Of a stretch of DNA of 64,000 bases, positions 25,800-34,477 are shown piece after piece. The notes below the pieces were generated by a model. That model saw only the letters and a list, made by a program, of their open reading frames with translations. It made no database searches and was not told where the DNA came from. Within the stretch, counting starts at the first letter, position 1, and every line of letters begins with the position of its first letter. The stretch lies in assembly GCA_026709505.1 (NCBI GenBank), contig JAPOSW010000106.1:1-64000 (forward strand). The letters run 5' to 3'. Origin of the DNA: Gammaproteobacteria bacterium. Lineage in GTDB: Bacteria > Pseudomonadota > Gammaproteobacteria > Arenicellales > Poriferihabitantaceae. Both the position numbers and the translations under genes were made by a program.

Positions 25800-27350
25800 A
25801 TGAAGAAACATACCATGACACGACGATCCTTCCTGGCCGCAGCAGGAGCATTTGGCGCAGCTACAATGGTAGTTCCCCGATATGCGCTGTCCCAGGATGG
25901 TTCAATCCTTACCCTCCGGTCCTACTCGGATCTGCAAGTGCTCGATCCAGCTTTCCGCCTGTCATTGCCGGAAGACGACATCATTCGTTCGATCTTTGCA
26001 CCCATGGTCATTCCTCAGGCGGGCGATACCTGGGGGTGGAAAGCCATTGCGGTGGATTCCATTGAGCAGCTCGATGATGTGACGATCGCATTCAAGCTCA
26101 AAGACAACATCGGATTCACGGATGGCTATGGTCAAATGACCGCTGAGGACGTGAAATTTTCCATTGAGCGAATTGCTGATCCGGCAATGGAAAGTCCATA
26201 TGCTGGAGATTGGTCTGCTCTCAAGGAAGTTGAAGTTAAAGACAGGCTGTCGGGGTTGATTCACCTTAACAACAAGTTTGTTCCACTATGGACTACCACG
26301 TTGCCGACGCCGGCTTCATGCATACTGTCGAAGCGAGCCGTGGAAGAATTGGGCGACAAAATTACCACTCAACCGGTTGCTCAGTCAGGCCAGTACATAC
26401 TGGCCGATTGGCAGCCCAAGCAGAAAACCGTATTGAAACGCAATCCTGACTGGGCGCATGAACCTGGGGGGTTTGATGAGATTCACATCCTTCCGATTGA
26501 GGATCCAGCTACCGCTGAGCGTGGCTTCGAGGCCGGTGATTTGGACTACACATGGACTTCAGTGTCATCGCTGCCGAGACTGAAGGAAAATCCGCCTGCT
26601 GGAGCGGTGGTTCTTGAAAAGCCTTCCCTGGCATATGTATGGCTGGGCATCAATCAGGATGTTGAGCCTTTCACGAACCTCAATATTCGCCGTGCAGTAC
26701 AACATGCGATTGACAGGCAGGGGGTCGTCGATGCCGCTTACTACGGTGCTGCATCAGTCGGCAATGGAATTATTGCCCCCGGACTTCCCGGTAGCCGTGA
26801 CAGCGTAACGCATGATTATGACCCGGACAAGGCACGTGCATTACTGGAACAGGAAGGGGCTGCCAATCTTTCTGTAACTCTGGACATCCTCAACCAGTCC
26901 GAACGCTTGACCGCCGCGCAAGTAATCCAGGCCAACCTTGCTGATGTCGGCATTGCCTGCGAAATAAAGCAGAACGACAGTGGGACATTCTGGAGTCTCG
27001 GTTCCAAGGATGGAGACTACTGGAACAAGCTGCAGCTCGTGCTGAGCCGTTTCTCGATGCAGCCCGATCCAAGCTGGGCTACGGTCTGGTTCACTCCCGA
27101 GCAGGTTGGGGTATGGAACTGGGAGCGTTTCGACAATGCCGAGTACAAAGCTCTGCACGAACAAGGGCTGGTTGAAAGCGATTTTGCCAAGCGCGATGAG
27201 ATCTACAGGAAAATGCAGAGCTTGATGGACGAAAGTGGCTGTTATGTCTTTCTGACTCATGAGGTGGTCGGAGCCATTCATCGCAATACGATCAAGCCAG
27301 GATTGAAACCCAACGGAGAATCTCTTTTTTCCGAATTCAGGCCTGCCTAG
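25800..27350 (+). CDS. Peptide-type ABC transporter substrate-binding protein (family 5), Tat-exported
   Basis: 516 residues from ATG 25800, which has AGGTGA 5 bp upstream. The N-terminus carries a twin-arginine signal (TMTRRSFLAAAGAFGAAT), so it is exported folded. The mature part matches solute-binding family 5: GWKAIAVDSIEQLDDVTIAFKL, TAEDVKFSIERI, GQYILADWQPKQKTVLKRNP and NIRRAVQHAIDRQ. Such proteins bind di/oligopeptides, nickel, opines or glycosides. It heads an operon with two permeases and two ATPases. A strong hairpin directly behind it probably sets a higher level for this gene than for the permeases. Confidence 0.92.
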   Translation: MKKHTMTRRSFLAAAGAFGAATMVVPRYALSQDGSILTLRSYSDLQVLDPAFRLSLPEDDIIRSIFAPMVIPQAGDTWGWKAIAVDSIEQLDDVTIAFKLKDNIGFTDGYGQMTAEDVKFSIERIADPAMESPYAGDWSALKEVEVKDRLSGLIHLNNKFVPLWTTTLPTPASCILSKRAVEELGDKITTQPVAQSGQYILADWQPKQKTVLKRNPDWAHEPGGFDEIHILPIEDPATAERGFEAGDLDYTWTSVSSLPRLKENPPAGAVVLEKPSLAYVWLGINQDVEPFTNLNIRRAVQHAIDRQGVVDAAYYGAASVGNGIIAPGLPGSRDSVTHDYDPDKARALLEQEGAANLSVTLDILNQSERLTAAQVIQANLADVGIACEIKQNDSGTFWSLGSKDGDYWNKLQLVLSRFSMQPDPSWATVWFTPEQVGVWNWERFDNAEYKALHEQGLVESDFAKRDEIYRKMQSLMDESGCYVFLTHEVVGAIHRNTIKPGLKPNGESLFSEFRPA

Positions 27351-27354
27351 TCCG

Positions 27355-27384
27355 CATCGGGCGGCCTGTACAGGCCGCCCGATG
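27355..27384 (+). promoter_or_regulatory. Intra-operon hairpin between binding-protein and permease genes
   Basis: CATCGGGCGGCCTG (27355-27368) and its exact reverse complement (27371-27384) with a 2-bp centre give a G+C-rich 14-bp stem. No T run follows, so it is more likely an mRNA-stabilising or partial-attenuation structure than a full terminator. It ends 8 bp before the permease start. Confidence 0.75.
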
Positions 27385-27392
27385 TCCCGCCA

Positions 27393-28337
27393 ATGCTGAT
27401 TTACTCTCTCAAGCGGCTGGCTTTGGCCGTTCTCATCGTGTCGGCAGCCATGTTTCTATTGTTCACGATGATCTATCTCATACCCGGCGATCCGGCATCG
27501 GTTGCATTAGGGCCACGTGCGACGGACGCAATGCGTGAAGCACTGTTGATAAAAATGGGTCTTGACCAACCGGTCTGGATTCAGTTCTGGAATTTCTTCA
27601 CGAATGCCTGGCAGGGAAACCTGGGAAATGAAATCCTGTCAAACCGACCGGTGGCTGATGTCGTCATGGAGCAGCTTCCATGGACCCTCGCTCTGATCGC
27701 CGGCGGCATGGTATGGTCGATCGCTCTGGGCATTCCGCTTGGATGCTGGACCGCCGTAAAGCGTGGCGGATTGGCAGATCGGGCGATTGGCGTGCTTAGT
27801 ATTGCAGTGATAGCCGTTCCGTCGTTTGTGGTCGCAATCTACGCCTTGTTGATCTTTGCCGTATCCTTGCGATGGCTACCCGCTATCGGAGCAGGGGATC
27901 CGGGCAATCTTGGTGATCAGCTGCTGCACCTGGTTCTTCCATCGCTGGCAGTGGGACTCGGCTGGGTGGGCTATATAGCGCGCATGGTTCGTGCTTCAAT
28001 GCTGGAGGTGCTGGAAGCTCCGCACATCCGAACTGCTCGTGCATTTGGATTGACCGATCGACAAATTACCTACCGCTATGCGCTATCGATTGCTATTCTG
28101 CCAACCGTTACCTTGCTGGGTGTTGGCATCGGACAGATGCTTTCATCGGCAGTTTTTGCAGAAATCGTATTCGCGCGTCCCGGCGTTGGAAAGCTGGTTT
28201 ATGATGCGATCCTGACGCGCAACTACCCTCTGGTTTCCGGCGCTGTTTTGGTGACGACTGCCTTGTTTATTGCCATTAACCTGATTGCAGACCTGGTTGT
28301 CGGATATCTTGATCCTCGTGTACGAAGCCGCCTCTAA
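27393..28337 (+). CDS. ABC transporter permease, DppB/OppB type
   Basis: 314 residues, six predicted membrane segments. MLIYSLKRLALAVLIVSAAM and TMIYLIPGDPASVALGPRA are the standard N-terminus of DppB-like permeases. The cytoplasmic EAA loop that contacts the ATPase is RTARAFGLTDRQITYRYALS. The C-terminus has VFARPGVGKLVYDAILTRNYPLV. It pairs with the DppC-like permease encoded next, overlapping its start. Confidence 0.93.
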   Translation: MLIYSLKRLALAVLIVSAAMFLLFTMIYLIPGDPASVALGPRATDAMREALLIKMGLDQPVWIQFWNFFTNAWQGNLGNEILSNRPVADVVMEQLPWTLALIAGGMVWSIALGIPLGCWTAVKRGGLADRAIGVLSIAVIAVPSFVVAIYALLIFAVSLRWLPAIGAGDPGNLGDQLLHLVLPSLAVGLGWVGYIARMVRASMLEVLEAPHIRTARAFGLTDRQITYRYALSIAILPTVTLLGVGIGQMLSSAVFAEIVFARPGVGKLVYDAILTRNYPLVSGAVLVTTALFIAINLIADLVVGYLDPRVRSRL

Positions 28338-29175
28338 ATTGCTGAACTCGCTACGGCGGGTTATTGCCGAACCATTGGGTGCGGTTGGCCTGATCCTGGT
28401 TATTGGCATGATCGCAGCGGCCATATTTGCCGATCTTCTGGCAGTCCATGATCCCACAAGCATCTCTCCCAGAGACCGCTTTATGGAGCCTTCCGTGGCT
28501 CATCTGTTGGGCACCGATCAGCTGGGAAGAGATCTTTTCTCACGGGTTCTTCATGGGGGGCAGATTGCATTGACGGTTGCCCTGATTTCAATTGCGGTCT
28601 CGCTGATTATTGGGGTTGTTTTGGGCTTGATTGCTGGCTATGGACCAAGCTGGCTGGATAACTCGATGATTCTCCTGTTCGATGCAATCAAGAGCTATCC
28701 AACCGTAATGCTGGCCTTGGCTCTGGTGACCTTGTTTGGTCCTTCACTGACTGCTGTCATGATCGTTGTGGTTCTGGTCAACGTTCCCGGCTATGCGCGC
28801 ATCATCCGTACCCAGACACTGGCTTTGAAATCCTCTCAGTTTGTTGCCTCGGCACAAAGCATCGGTGCAAGTACTGCGCGAGTGTTGCGTGTTCACATTC
28901 TGCCGAATTCGATCGGACCGCTTCTAATTCTGGCATCAATGGATATTCCAGTCGTGATTGCCATTGAAGCCGGCATGAGCTTTCTCGGCCTGGGAGTGCG
29001 TCCGCCAACCCCGTCCTGGGGTTCGATACTGAATGATGGGTTCACGGCAATCCGTGATACGCCCTGGATTGCCATAGCAGGCGGGGTGCCGATTATCCTA
29101 ACCACCCTGGGATTCACTTTTCTAGGTGAGACTTTGCGTGATATCTTCGACCCTCGCTTGAAGACTCAAGCATGA
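28318..29175 (+). CDS. ABC transporter permease, DppC/OppC type
   Basis: About 285 residues from GTG 28318 (TTG 28285 is possible); the gene overlaps the previous permease. Typical DppC features are the periplasmic HDPTSISPRDRFMEPSVAHLLGTDQLGRDLFSRVLHGGQIAL segment split over the first loop, the EAA loop FVASAQSIGASTARVLRVHILPN, and MSFLGLGVRPPTPSWGSIL. It forms the channel with the DppB-like partner. Confidence 0.92.
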   Translation: MYEAASKLLNSLRRVIAEPLGAVGLILVIGMIAAAIFADLLAVHDPTSISPRDRFMEPSVAHLLGTDQLGRDLFSRVLHGGQIALTVALISIAVSLIIGVVLGLIAGYGPSWLDNSMILLFDAIKSYPTVMLALALVTLFGPSLTAVMIVVVLVNVPGYARIIRTQTLALKSSQFVASAQSIGASTARVLRVHILPNSIGPLLILASMDIPVVIAIEAGMSFLGLGVRPPTPSWGSILNDGFTAIRDTPWIAIAGGVPIILTTLGFTFLGETLRDIFDPRLKTQA

Positions 29176-30128
29176 ATGTTCTCGAGATACGGCATCTCAG
29201 TGTTTCCTTTGCAGCCGAGGGAGGCTCCTTGCAGGCACTGAAAGATGTATCGATAGACGTTCCGGAGCACTGTATTGTCGGAGTGGTTGGCGAGTCGGGC
29301 TGTGGAAAGTCAACATTGATCAACAGCATTTTGAGGCTGCTTCCTGATAATGGCAGTATCGATGCCGGAAGCATCCATTTCGAAGAACAGGATTTGACCC
29401 AGGCGGGCCGGCCGAAAATGCAGGACATAAGAGGCCAGCGGATATCCACAGTGTTCCAGGATCCCATGGATGCCCTGAATCCGGTCTTGTCGATTGCCGA
29501 TCAGATGCTTCATATCCAGTATCGCTCTGGGCTGGGGCGAAAGGAGAAAAATGCAAGATCACTCGACATGCTGCGTCGCGTCCGAATTCCGGATCCGGAA
29601 TCTGCCCTGAAGCGTTATCCGCATGAATTCTCGGGAGGGATGAAGCAGCGAATTGCGATCGCCATGGCCATGATGATGGAGCCTGCCTTGCTGATCGCGG
29701 ACGAGCCCACTACGGCACTGGATGCAACTCTTGAGGTGGCCATCATCAAGCTGATGAAGGATCTGCAATCTCATATCGGATGTTCGATGCTGTTTATTTC
29801 CCATCACCTTGGACTTATTGCCGAGCTTTGCGACCAGGTGGTTGTAATGTATGCAGGCGAAGTGCTGGAACGCGGCACGGCTCGTCAAATCTTTCATAAC
29901 CCCTGGCACCCTTATACTGAGAGACTGCTGGACTGTGATCCTGGCAGTCAATCTTCACGCATGAGGCATTTGCCGACGATTCCGGGTGAAATCCCCGACC
30001 TGAAAAAAAGACAAGAGGGCTGCATCTTCCGTTCACGCTGCCAGTTTTGCGAGGACATCTGCCATGCCATGCCCGATGAAATTCAGAGTAATGGTCATCA
30101 TGTCCGGTGCCACAGGAGGTCCCCGTGA
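29172..30128 (+). CDS. ABC transporter ATPase, DppD/OppD type
   Basis: 318 residues. Walker A GVVGESGCGKSTL, Q-loop VFQDPMDALNP, signature FSGGMKQRIAIA, Walker B LLIADEPTTALD and H-loop FISHHLG are intact. The C-terminal oligopeptide-transporter domain has a Cys cluster (CIFRSRCQFCEDIC then CH), which in this family can bind an Fe-S cluster. Its ATG overlaps the preceding stop. Confidence 0.94.
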   Translation: MNVLEIRHLSVSFAAEGGSLQALKDVSIDVPEHCIVGVVGESGCGKSTLINSILRLLPDNGSIDAGSIHFEEQDLTQAGRPKMQDIRGQRISTVFQDPMDALNPVLSIADQMLHIQYRSGLGRKEKNARSLDMLRRVRIPDPESALKRYPHEFSGGMKQRIAIAMAMMMEPALLIADEPTTALDATLEVAIIKLMKDLQSHIGCSMLFISHHLGLIAELCDQVVVMYAGEVLERGTARQIFHNPWHPYTERLLDCDPGSQSSRMRHLPTIPGEIPDLKKRQEGCIFRSRCQFCEDICHAMPDEIQSNGHHVRCHRRSP

Positions 30129-31105
30129 TTTTGTCTGTCAGGGATTTGGAGGTAACCTTTCGGGCTGGCCCATGGTTTAACCGTCGTCCCATTGTTGCGG
30201 TGGCAAAGGTCAGCTTTGACCTTGATGCAGGCGAGACTTTTGCGATCGTTGGCGAGAGTGGTTCGGGCAAGACCACACTGGCGCACGCCATCAATGGACT
30301 GCAGGAGACATCGAATGGCGAAGTATTGTTTATGGATGAAAAAGTCGACGTTTCAAGATCCCGGGCCGTAAAGCCGCTGCGCCGTCACATGTCGATGATG
30401 TTTCAGGATCCCGTAGGATCGCTGTCTCCGCGGATGAAGGTTGGCGATCTGGTTGCCGAACCCTTCATCATTCACAAAATCAGGAAAAACCTGAAAGAGG
30501 AAGTGCAGCGGCTCCTCTCCCTCGTGGGATTGTCCGGCGATTTCGCAGATCGCTATCCTCATCAATTGTCTGGCGGGCAGGCAAGGCGCATTGGGGTTGC
30601 ACGCGCCATTGCGCTGGAACCCGAACTGATCATCGCTGATGAGCCAACTGCCGGACTCGATGTATCAGTGCAGGGAGAAGTGCTTAATCTTCTCAGCGAT
30701 CTTCGAGAGCGGCTGGGGCTAGCGATGATCTTTATCTCCCATAATCTTCATGTGGTTCATCATGTTGCAGACCGCATGGCGGTCATGTACCTTGGCCGGA
30801 TTGTGGAGTCGGGCAATACTGAGGAGATATTTGGCGCTCCAGCGCACCCTTACACCGCCACGCTATTAAGTGCAATCCCGAATCCCGACCCAGACAAGGT
30901 GCGCGAGCGAATTTCTCTGTCTTCGGAGGTTCCCTCCTTGCTCAACAGGCCATCGGGGTGTGAATTCCATACCCGTTGTCCATGGGCTCATGAGCGCTGC
31001 TCTACAGAATCCCCCTATCATCAAAATAGTGGACTCAGGAGGGTTGCATGCCACGCCCCGCTTGATCCCGGTGCACAGCCGCCTTGCGCGGAAAGAGCCG
31101 GATAG
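30125..31105 (+). CDS. ABC transporter ATPase, DppF/OppF type
   Basis: 326 residues. GTG 30125 is chosen because a full AGGAGGT lies 4 bp upstream and the start overlaps the previous stop (GTGA). Motifs are IVGESGSGKTTLAHA, MFQDPVGSLSPRM, LSGGQARRIGVARA, IIADEPTAGLDVS and FISHNLHV. The C-terminal CEFHTRCPWAHERC cluster is typical. It forms a heterodimer with the DppD-like ATPase and closes the transporter set; the CocE-type hydrolase follows after 35 bp. Confidence 0.94.
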   Translation: MILSVRDLEVTFRAGPWFNRRPIVAVAKVSFDLDAGETFAIVGESGSGKTTLAHAINGLQETSNGEVLFMDEKVDVSRSRAVKPLRRHMSMMFQDPVGSLSPRMKVGDLVAEPFIIHKIRKNLKEEVQRLLSLVGLSGDFADRYPHQLSGGQARRIGVARAIALEPELIIADEPTAGLDVSVQGEVLNLLSDLRERLGLAMIFISHNLHVVHHVADRMAVMYLGRIVESGNTEEIFGAPAHPYTATLLSAIPNPDPDKVRERISLSSEVPSLLNRPSGCEFHTRCPWAHERCSTESPYHQNSGLRRVACHAPLDPGAQPPCAERAG

Positions 31106-31140
31106 TATTTCGTATTTTCACTGTATTGCCAGGAGCATCC

Positions 31141-33141
31141 ATGATTTCTGATCTATCGATTCGAACCGAATTCCCGCGAGAGGTACGGGAAATTGAAAAC
31201 ACCTGGATTCCAATGCCTGACGGCACAAATCTTGCCGCTCGAATTTGGCTGCCGGTTGATGCCGAAAATGACCCCGTTCCGGCTATCTTGGAATACCTGC
31301 CTTATCGCAAGCGGGACGGCACTGTTGAAAGAGACCATCTAACGCATCCTTATTTTGCCGGATTCGGCTATGCCGGGGTTCGTGTTGACATGCGTGGAAC
31401 GGGCGATAGCGAAGGAATATGTCAAGGAGAATACCTGCTTCAGGAGCAGGAGGATTGCCTGGCAGTTATCGAATGGCTTTCGAATCAGCCCTGGTGTTCC
31501 GGCAGGGTCGGCATGATTGGCATTTCGTGGGGAGGCTTCAATGGCCTTCAACTTGCCGCCCGCCGACCCAGGGCTTTAGGCGCCATTATCTCGCTTTGCT
31601 CTACGGATGACCGCTATGCCGACGACATCCATTTTATGGGTGGTGCAATGCTCACTGAAAAACTGGCTTGGGCAGCGACAGCATTTTCGATCGTGAATAC
31701 ACCGCCCGATCCGAAGATCGTTGGCGAGCGATGGCGAGAGATGTGGCTTCAGCGTCTGGAAAATAATGGATTATGGCTGGTTGACTGGATCAAGCATCAG
31801 TATCGCGACCAGTTTTACGCGCACGGTTCAATTTGCGAGAACTACAGTGACATAGAGGTGCCAACTTATTTGGTGGGCGGCTGGGCTGACGGGTACACCA
31901 ATGCAATTCTGCGCATGCTGGAAAATCTCAGCTGCCCCCGCAAGGGCCTGATTGGCCCCTGGGGGCATAAATACCCGCATTTCGCGGTGCCCGGTCCTCG
32001 CATCGGCTTTCTTCAGGAATGCCTGCGATGGTGGGACCAGCATCTCAAGGGAATCGATACCGGCATCATGGATGAACCACAGCTTCGAGCCTGGATCCAG
32101 CACTCCGTTCCTCCATCTCCACATTATGAAACGCGTCCCGGTCACTGGACCTGCGATGCTGACTGGCCAGGCAGCGCCAGGAGTACAAAAACCCTCTTCG
32201 CGGTTGATCATTCGCTAACCCATGAAGCGGGGGGATCCTTTGTGGTTTCAACGCCAGAAAATGCTGGACATACTGCGGGCAATTGGTGTGGCTACTCGGT
32301 TGTGGAAGACGGCGCTCTCGACCAGAAAAATGAGACCGATATGGTTTGTTTCGATACGGAACCGTTGGAAGAAGATCTGGAAATGCTTGGTTTTCCGGTC
32401 TTGACGGCCAATGTTGAGAGCAATGTAAAGCAGGCAAATTTAATCGCTGTGCTTTCTGATGTGGATCGAGAGGGCAGAGCGACCCGAATCAGCTATGGGG
32501 TGCTCAATTTAACTCATCGCGACAGCCATGCCAAGCCGAAGGCGATGCCAAAAGGCCCGACAGGCATTCAGATCAAACTGAACGCCTGTGGACAACGCAT
32601 CTCCAAAGGGCACCGCATTCGCCTGGCCTTGTCCAATGCCTACTGGCCGGTAGTCTGGCCTTCACTCAAGAAAGCGAGATTGAAGCTCGCAAATACCCAA
32701 CTTGATTTGCCGGTTTGGTCGGGCAGCGCGGTTCCTAGCACGTTCAGCAAGCCTGAAGGTGCAAAACCGCTGGAACGGGAAACTCTATCCAGGAGCGCAT
32801 ATCTTCGAACCCGGTCGATTGACTTGATTACGGGTCAAGAAAAGATCGGTATCTATAGCCATCAGGGACATGAAAGACATTTGCATACCGGGATTGAGAC
32901 ACAGTCTAAAAGCTATGAGAGTTTCGGCATTCATGCTGACGATCCGAACACTGCATCCGGCGTCATTACATGGAATAAGCACTACAAGCGAGGTGACTGG
33001 TTTGCAGACCTGGAATGCTTTGTCATGGTCAAGGCGAAGGAATCATCATGGGATGTTTCTGCCTGTTTGGAAGCTAGGGGCTGCGATGGTCTCGAGTTCA
33101 AGAGAGAATGGAGTGAAAGCATCAAGAGGGAGTGGGTATGA
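31141..33141 (+). CDS. CocE/NonD-family acyl hydrolase (X-Pro dipeptidyl-peptidase-like), copy 2
   Basis: 666 residues. The catalytic Ser is in GMIGISWGGFNGLQL, Asp in LVGGWADGYTNAI and His in IGPWGHKYPHFAVPG. The beta-rich C-terminal domain contains GHRIRLALSNAYWPVVWPS. It is clearly related to the hydrolase at 23228-25243 over its length (for example the N-terminal SMPD/PMPDG, ARIW-P, ILEYLPYRKRD block). ATG 31141 has GGAG upstream. Sitting at the 3' end of the transporter operon, it probably cleaves the imported compound. No signal peptide, so likely cytoplasmic. Confidence 0.9.
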   Translation: MISDLSIRTEFPREVREIENTWIPMPDGTNLAARIWLPVDAENDPVPAILEYLPYRKRDGTVERDHLTHPYFAGFGYAGVRVDMRGTGDSEGICQGEYLLQEQEDCLAVIEWLSNQPWCSGRVGMIGISWGGFNGLQLAARRPRALGAIISLCSTDDRYADDIHFMGGAMLTEKLAWAATAFSIVNTPPDPKIVGERWREMWLQRLENNGLWLVDWIKHQYRDQFYAHGSICENYSDIEVPTYLVGGWADGYTNAILRMLENLSCPRKGLIGPWGHKYPHFAVPGPRIGFLQECLRWWDQHLKGIDTGIMDEPQLRAWIQHSVPPSPHYETRPGHWTCDADWPGSARSTKTLFAVDHSLTHEAGGSFVVSTPENAGHTAGNWCGYSVVEDGALDQKNETDMVCFDTEPLEEDLEMLGFPVLTANVESNVKQANLIAVLSDVDREGRATRISYGVLNLTHRDSHAKPKAMPKGPTGIQIKLNACGQRISKGHRIRLALSNAYWPVVWPSLKKARLKLANTQLDLPVWSGSAVPSTFSKPEGAKPLERETLSRSAYLRTRSIDLITGQEKIGIYSHQGHERHLHTGIETQSKSYESFGIHADDPNTASGVITWNKHYKRGDWFADLECFVMVKAKESSWDVSACLEARGCDGLEFKREWSESIKREWV

Positions 33142-33986
33142 GTGCATTTCCACGGTTCAGCGATAGTGTTCAAATGCAGACGCTGACATCTGGCAAGGTG
33201 AGCATGCGCGTTGTGGTAGAGGGCGAGGGCCCTGATGTGGTATTCATTCCGGGTGGAGACCAGACTGCTGAGGCGTATTCACAGCAGTTTGCGAGATTGT
33301 CCGATGTGTTCCGCTGCATCACCTATGATCCAAGGGGAGCAGGGAATACCGTCTGCCCTCCAGCTCCTTGGTCTATGGCTGACTATGCCAGGGATTGTGC
33401 GACGGTCATTGACCGTTTCTGCGGAGGCAGGGCTGTTGTAGCAGGGCTCTCGCTTGGAGGTCTTGTAGCCCAGCAAGTTGCCATCGATTTCCCGGGCAAG
33501 GTCCAGCTGGCCATTCCCATGGGAACGGCGGCCTTTATTGATGGGTTTACCAGGGACTGGATGCAAGCTGAAATCGACTTGCGCAAAGCGGGCATTTCCT
33601 TGCCTGAAAGTTTTCTTGCTCCGCATTACGCTGTTTATGCATTTCCCGCAAAGGCCCTTCACGACCAGGAATTCTGGGAAGAGATCAAGGAGCGGTATAC
33701 GTTTCGGTTTGCGAATCGTAATCCTGCTGATCTCATCGCTCAGTGGGAAGCCTGTCTGGAGTTTGACTGCCGGGAACAGCTGAAAGACTGTCCGGTGCCG
33801 TTCCATGTAATCGGATTCTCTGAAGATGTACAAACGGCGCCTTCCATGTGCAAGGTAGTCGCCGACCTGGCACCGAACAGTGTATTCCACGAGATTGAGG
33901 GACTCGGCCATGTATCAATGATTAGCCATCAACCGGATGTGGTTTCCGGAAAGTTGCGAGAGATCGTTTTGGGGTTTTTCAATTAA
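33138..33986 (+). CDS. Alpha/beta-fold hydrolase
   Basis: 282 residues of the general alpha/beta hydrolase fold. The nucleophile elbow is VAGLSLGGLVAQQ, the oxyanion region VVFIPGGDQTAEAY, the acid probably Asp in FSEDVQTAP and the catalytic His in IEGLGHVSMI. It starts in the stop of the CocE-type gene (ATGA), so both are co-translated and probably act in the same pathway. Substrate unknown; relatives include esterases, lactonases and haloperoxidase-like enzymes. Confidence 0.87.
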   Translation: MSAFPRFSDSVQMQTLTSGKVSMRVVVEGEGPDVVFIPGGDQTAEAYSQQFARLSDVFRCITYDPRGAGNTVCPPAPWSMADYARDCATVIDRFCGGRAVVAGLSLGGLVAQQVAIDFPGKVQLAIPMGTAAFIDGFTRDWMQAEIDLRKAGISLPESFLAPHYAVYAFPAKALHDQEFWEEIKERYTFRFANRNPADLIAQWEACLEFDCREQLKDCPVPFHVIGFSEDVQTAPSMCKVVADLAPNSVFHEIEGLGHVSMISHQPDVVSGKLREIVLGFFN

Positions 33987-34046
33987 CCCGGGCTTTTGAA
34001 CGATATTGCGTCTCTGACATGATGGTCATCTTGAGCTGTGTGCAAG

Positions 34047-34080
34047 GACAGGCCTCGCCTGTCAATCGGTGCATTGACAG
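34047..34080. other. Two mutually exclusive hairpins sharing one arm
   Basis: GACAGGC (34047-34053) pairs with GCCTGTC (34057-34063). CTGTCAAT (34059-34066) pairs with ATTGACAG (34073-34080). The shared CTGTC can join only one partner. No T run follows. It lies in the 491-bp gap behind the hydrolase gene; the rest of that gap up to the promoter at 34244 holds nothing I recognise. Confidence 0.5.
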
Positions 34081-34243
34081 ACCCGGATTCCGGCAGACCA
34101 TGCATGATTCGCCATAGATCCTGATTCACGGAATTTTCAGAAATTCAGCATTCATAGACCGAATGTCGCAAGCCCGTTGCGGTCCAAGGTTGGGTTGTTA
34201 TCGGATTTGCCATTGGACTGCTTGATTTTACGATTCAAAAATG

Positions 34244-34272
34244 TTGCTCATGCCTTGAATTGAAGTTATAAT
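34244..34272 (+). promoter_or_regulatory. Promoter of the rimP-nusA-infB operon
   Basis: TATAAT (34267-34272) is a perfect -10 box; TTGCTC (34244-34249) lies 17 bp upstream as a -35 box. Transcription would begin near 34279, giving a leader of about 200 nt before rimP. Confidence 0.65.
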
Positions 34273-34278
34273 CTCCTG

Positions 34279-34422
34279 CTTAATGTGAGTTTGGACTTCT
34301 TTCATTAGATTCAAGGGGCATCGGCCGGTTTCAGACAGGATCCTCGGTGATCTATCGTTTCCCGGGCGGTCTTGAAATCAAGAGCGATCGGTGCATCAGG
34401 ACCCCGCAAATGCGGGGTTTTT
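34279..34422 (+). ncRNA. Leader RNA of the rimP operon (possible attenuator)
   Basis: Between the likely transcription start and the intrinsic terminator the RNA is about 140 nt. It contains a TCTTGA-AA-TCAAGA hairpin (34370-34383) just upstream of the terminator. A terminator inside the only leader of an operon encoding NusA and IF2 suggests attenuation. A rimP leader with a premature terminator has been proposed in enterobacteria; homology to it is not shown here. Confidence 0.45.
34401..34422 (+). terminator. Intrinsic terminator in the rimP leader
   Basis: ACCCCGC (34401-34407), a 4-nt loop, GCGGGGT (34412-34418), then an uninterrupted T run to 34422. It ends 55 bp before the rimP start codon and downstream of the operon promoter. 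Confidence 0.85.
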
Positions 34423-34477
34423 CGTGCATGGGAACTGTTTTAAGTATCGGTGCCCCGGCAAGTATCTGGAGTTATTG

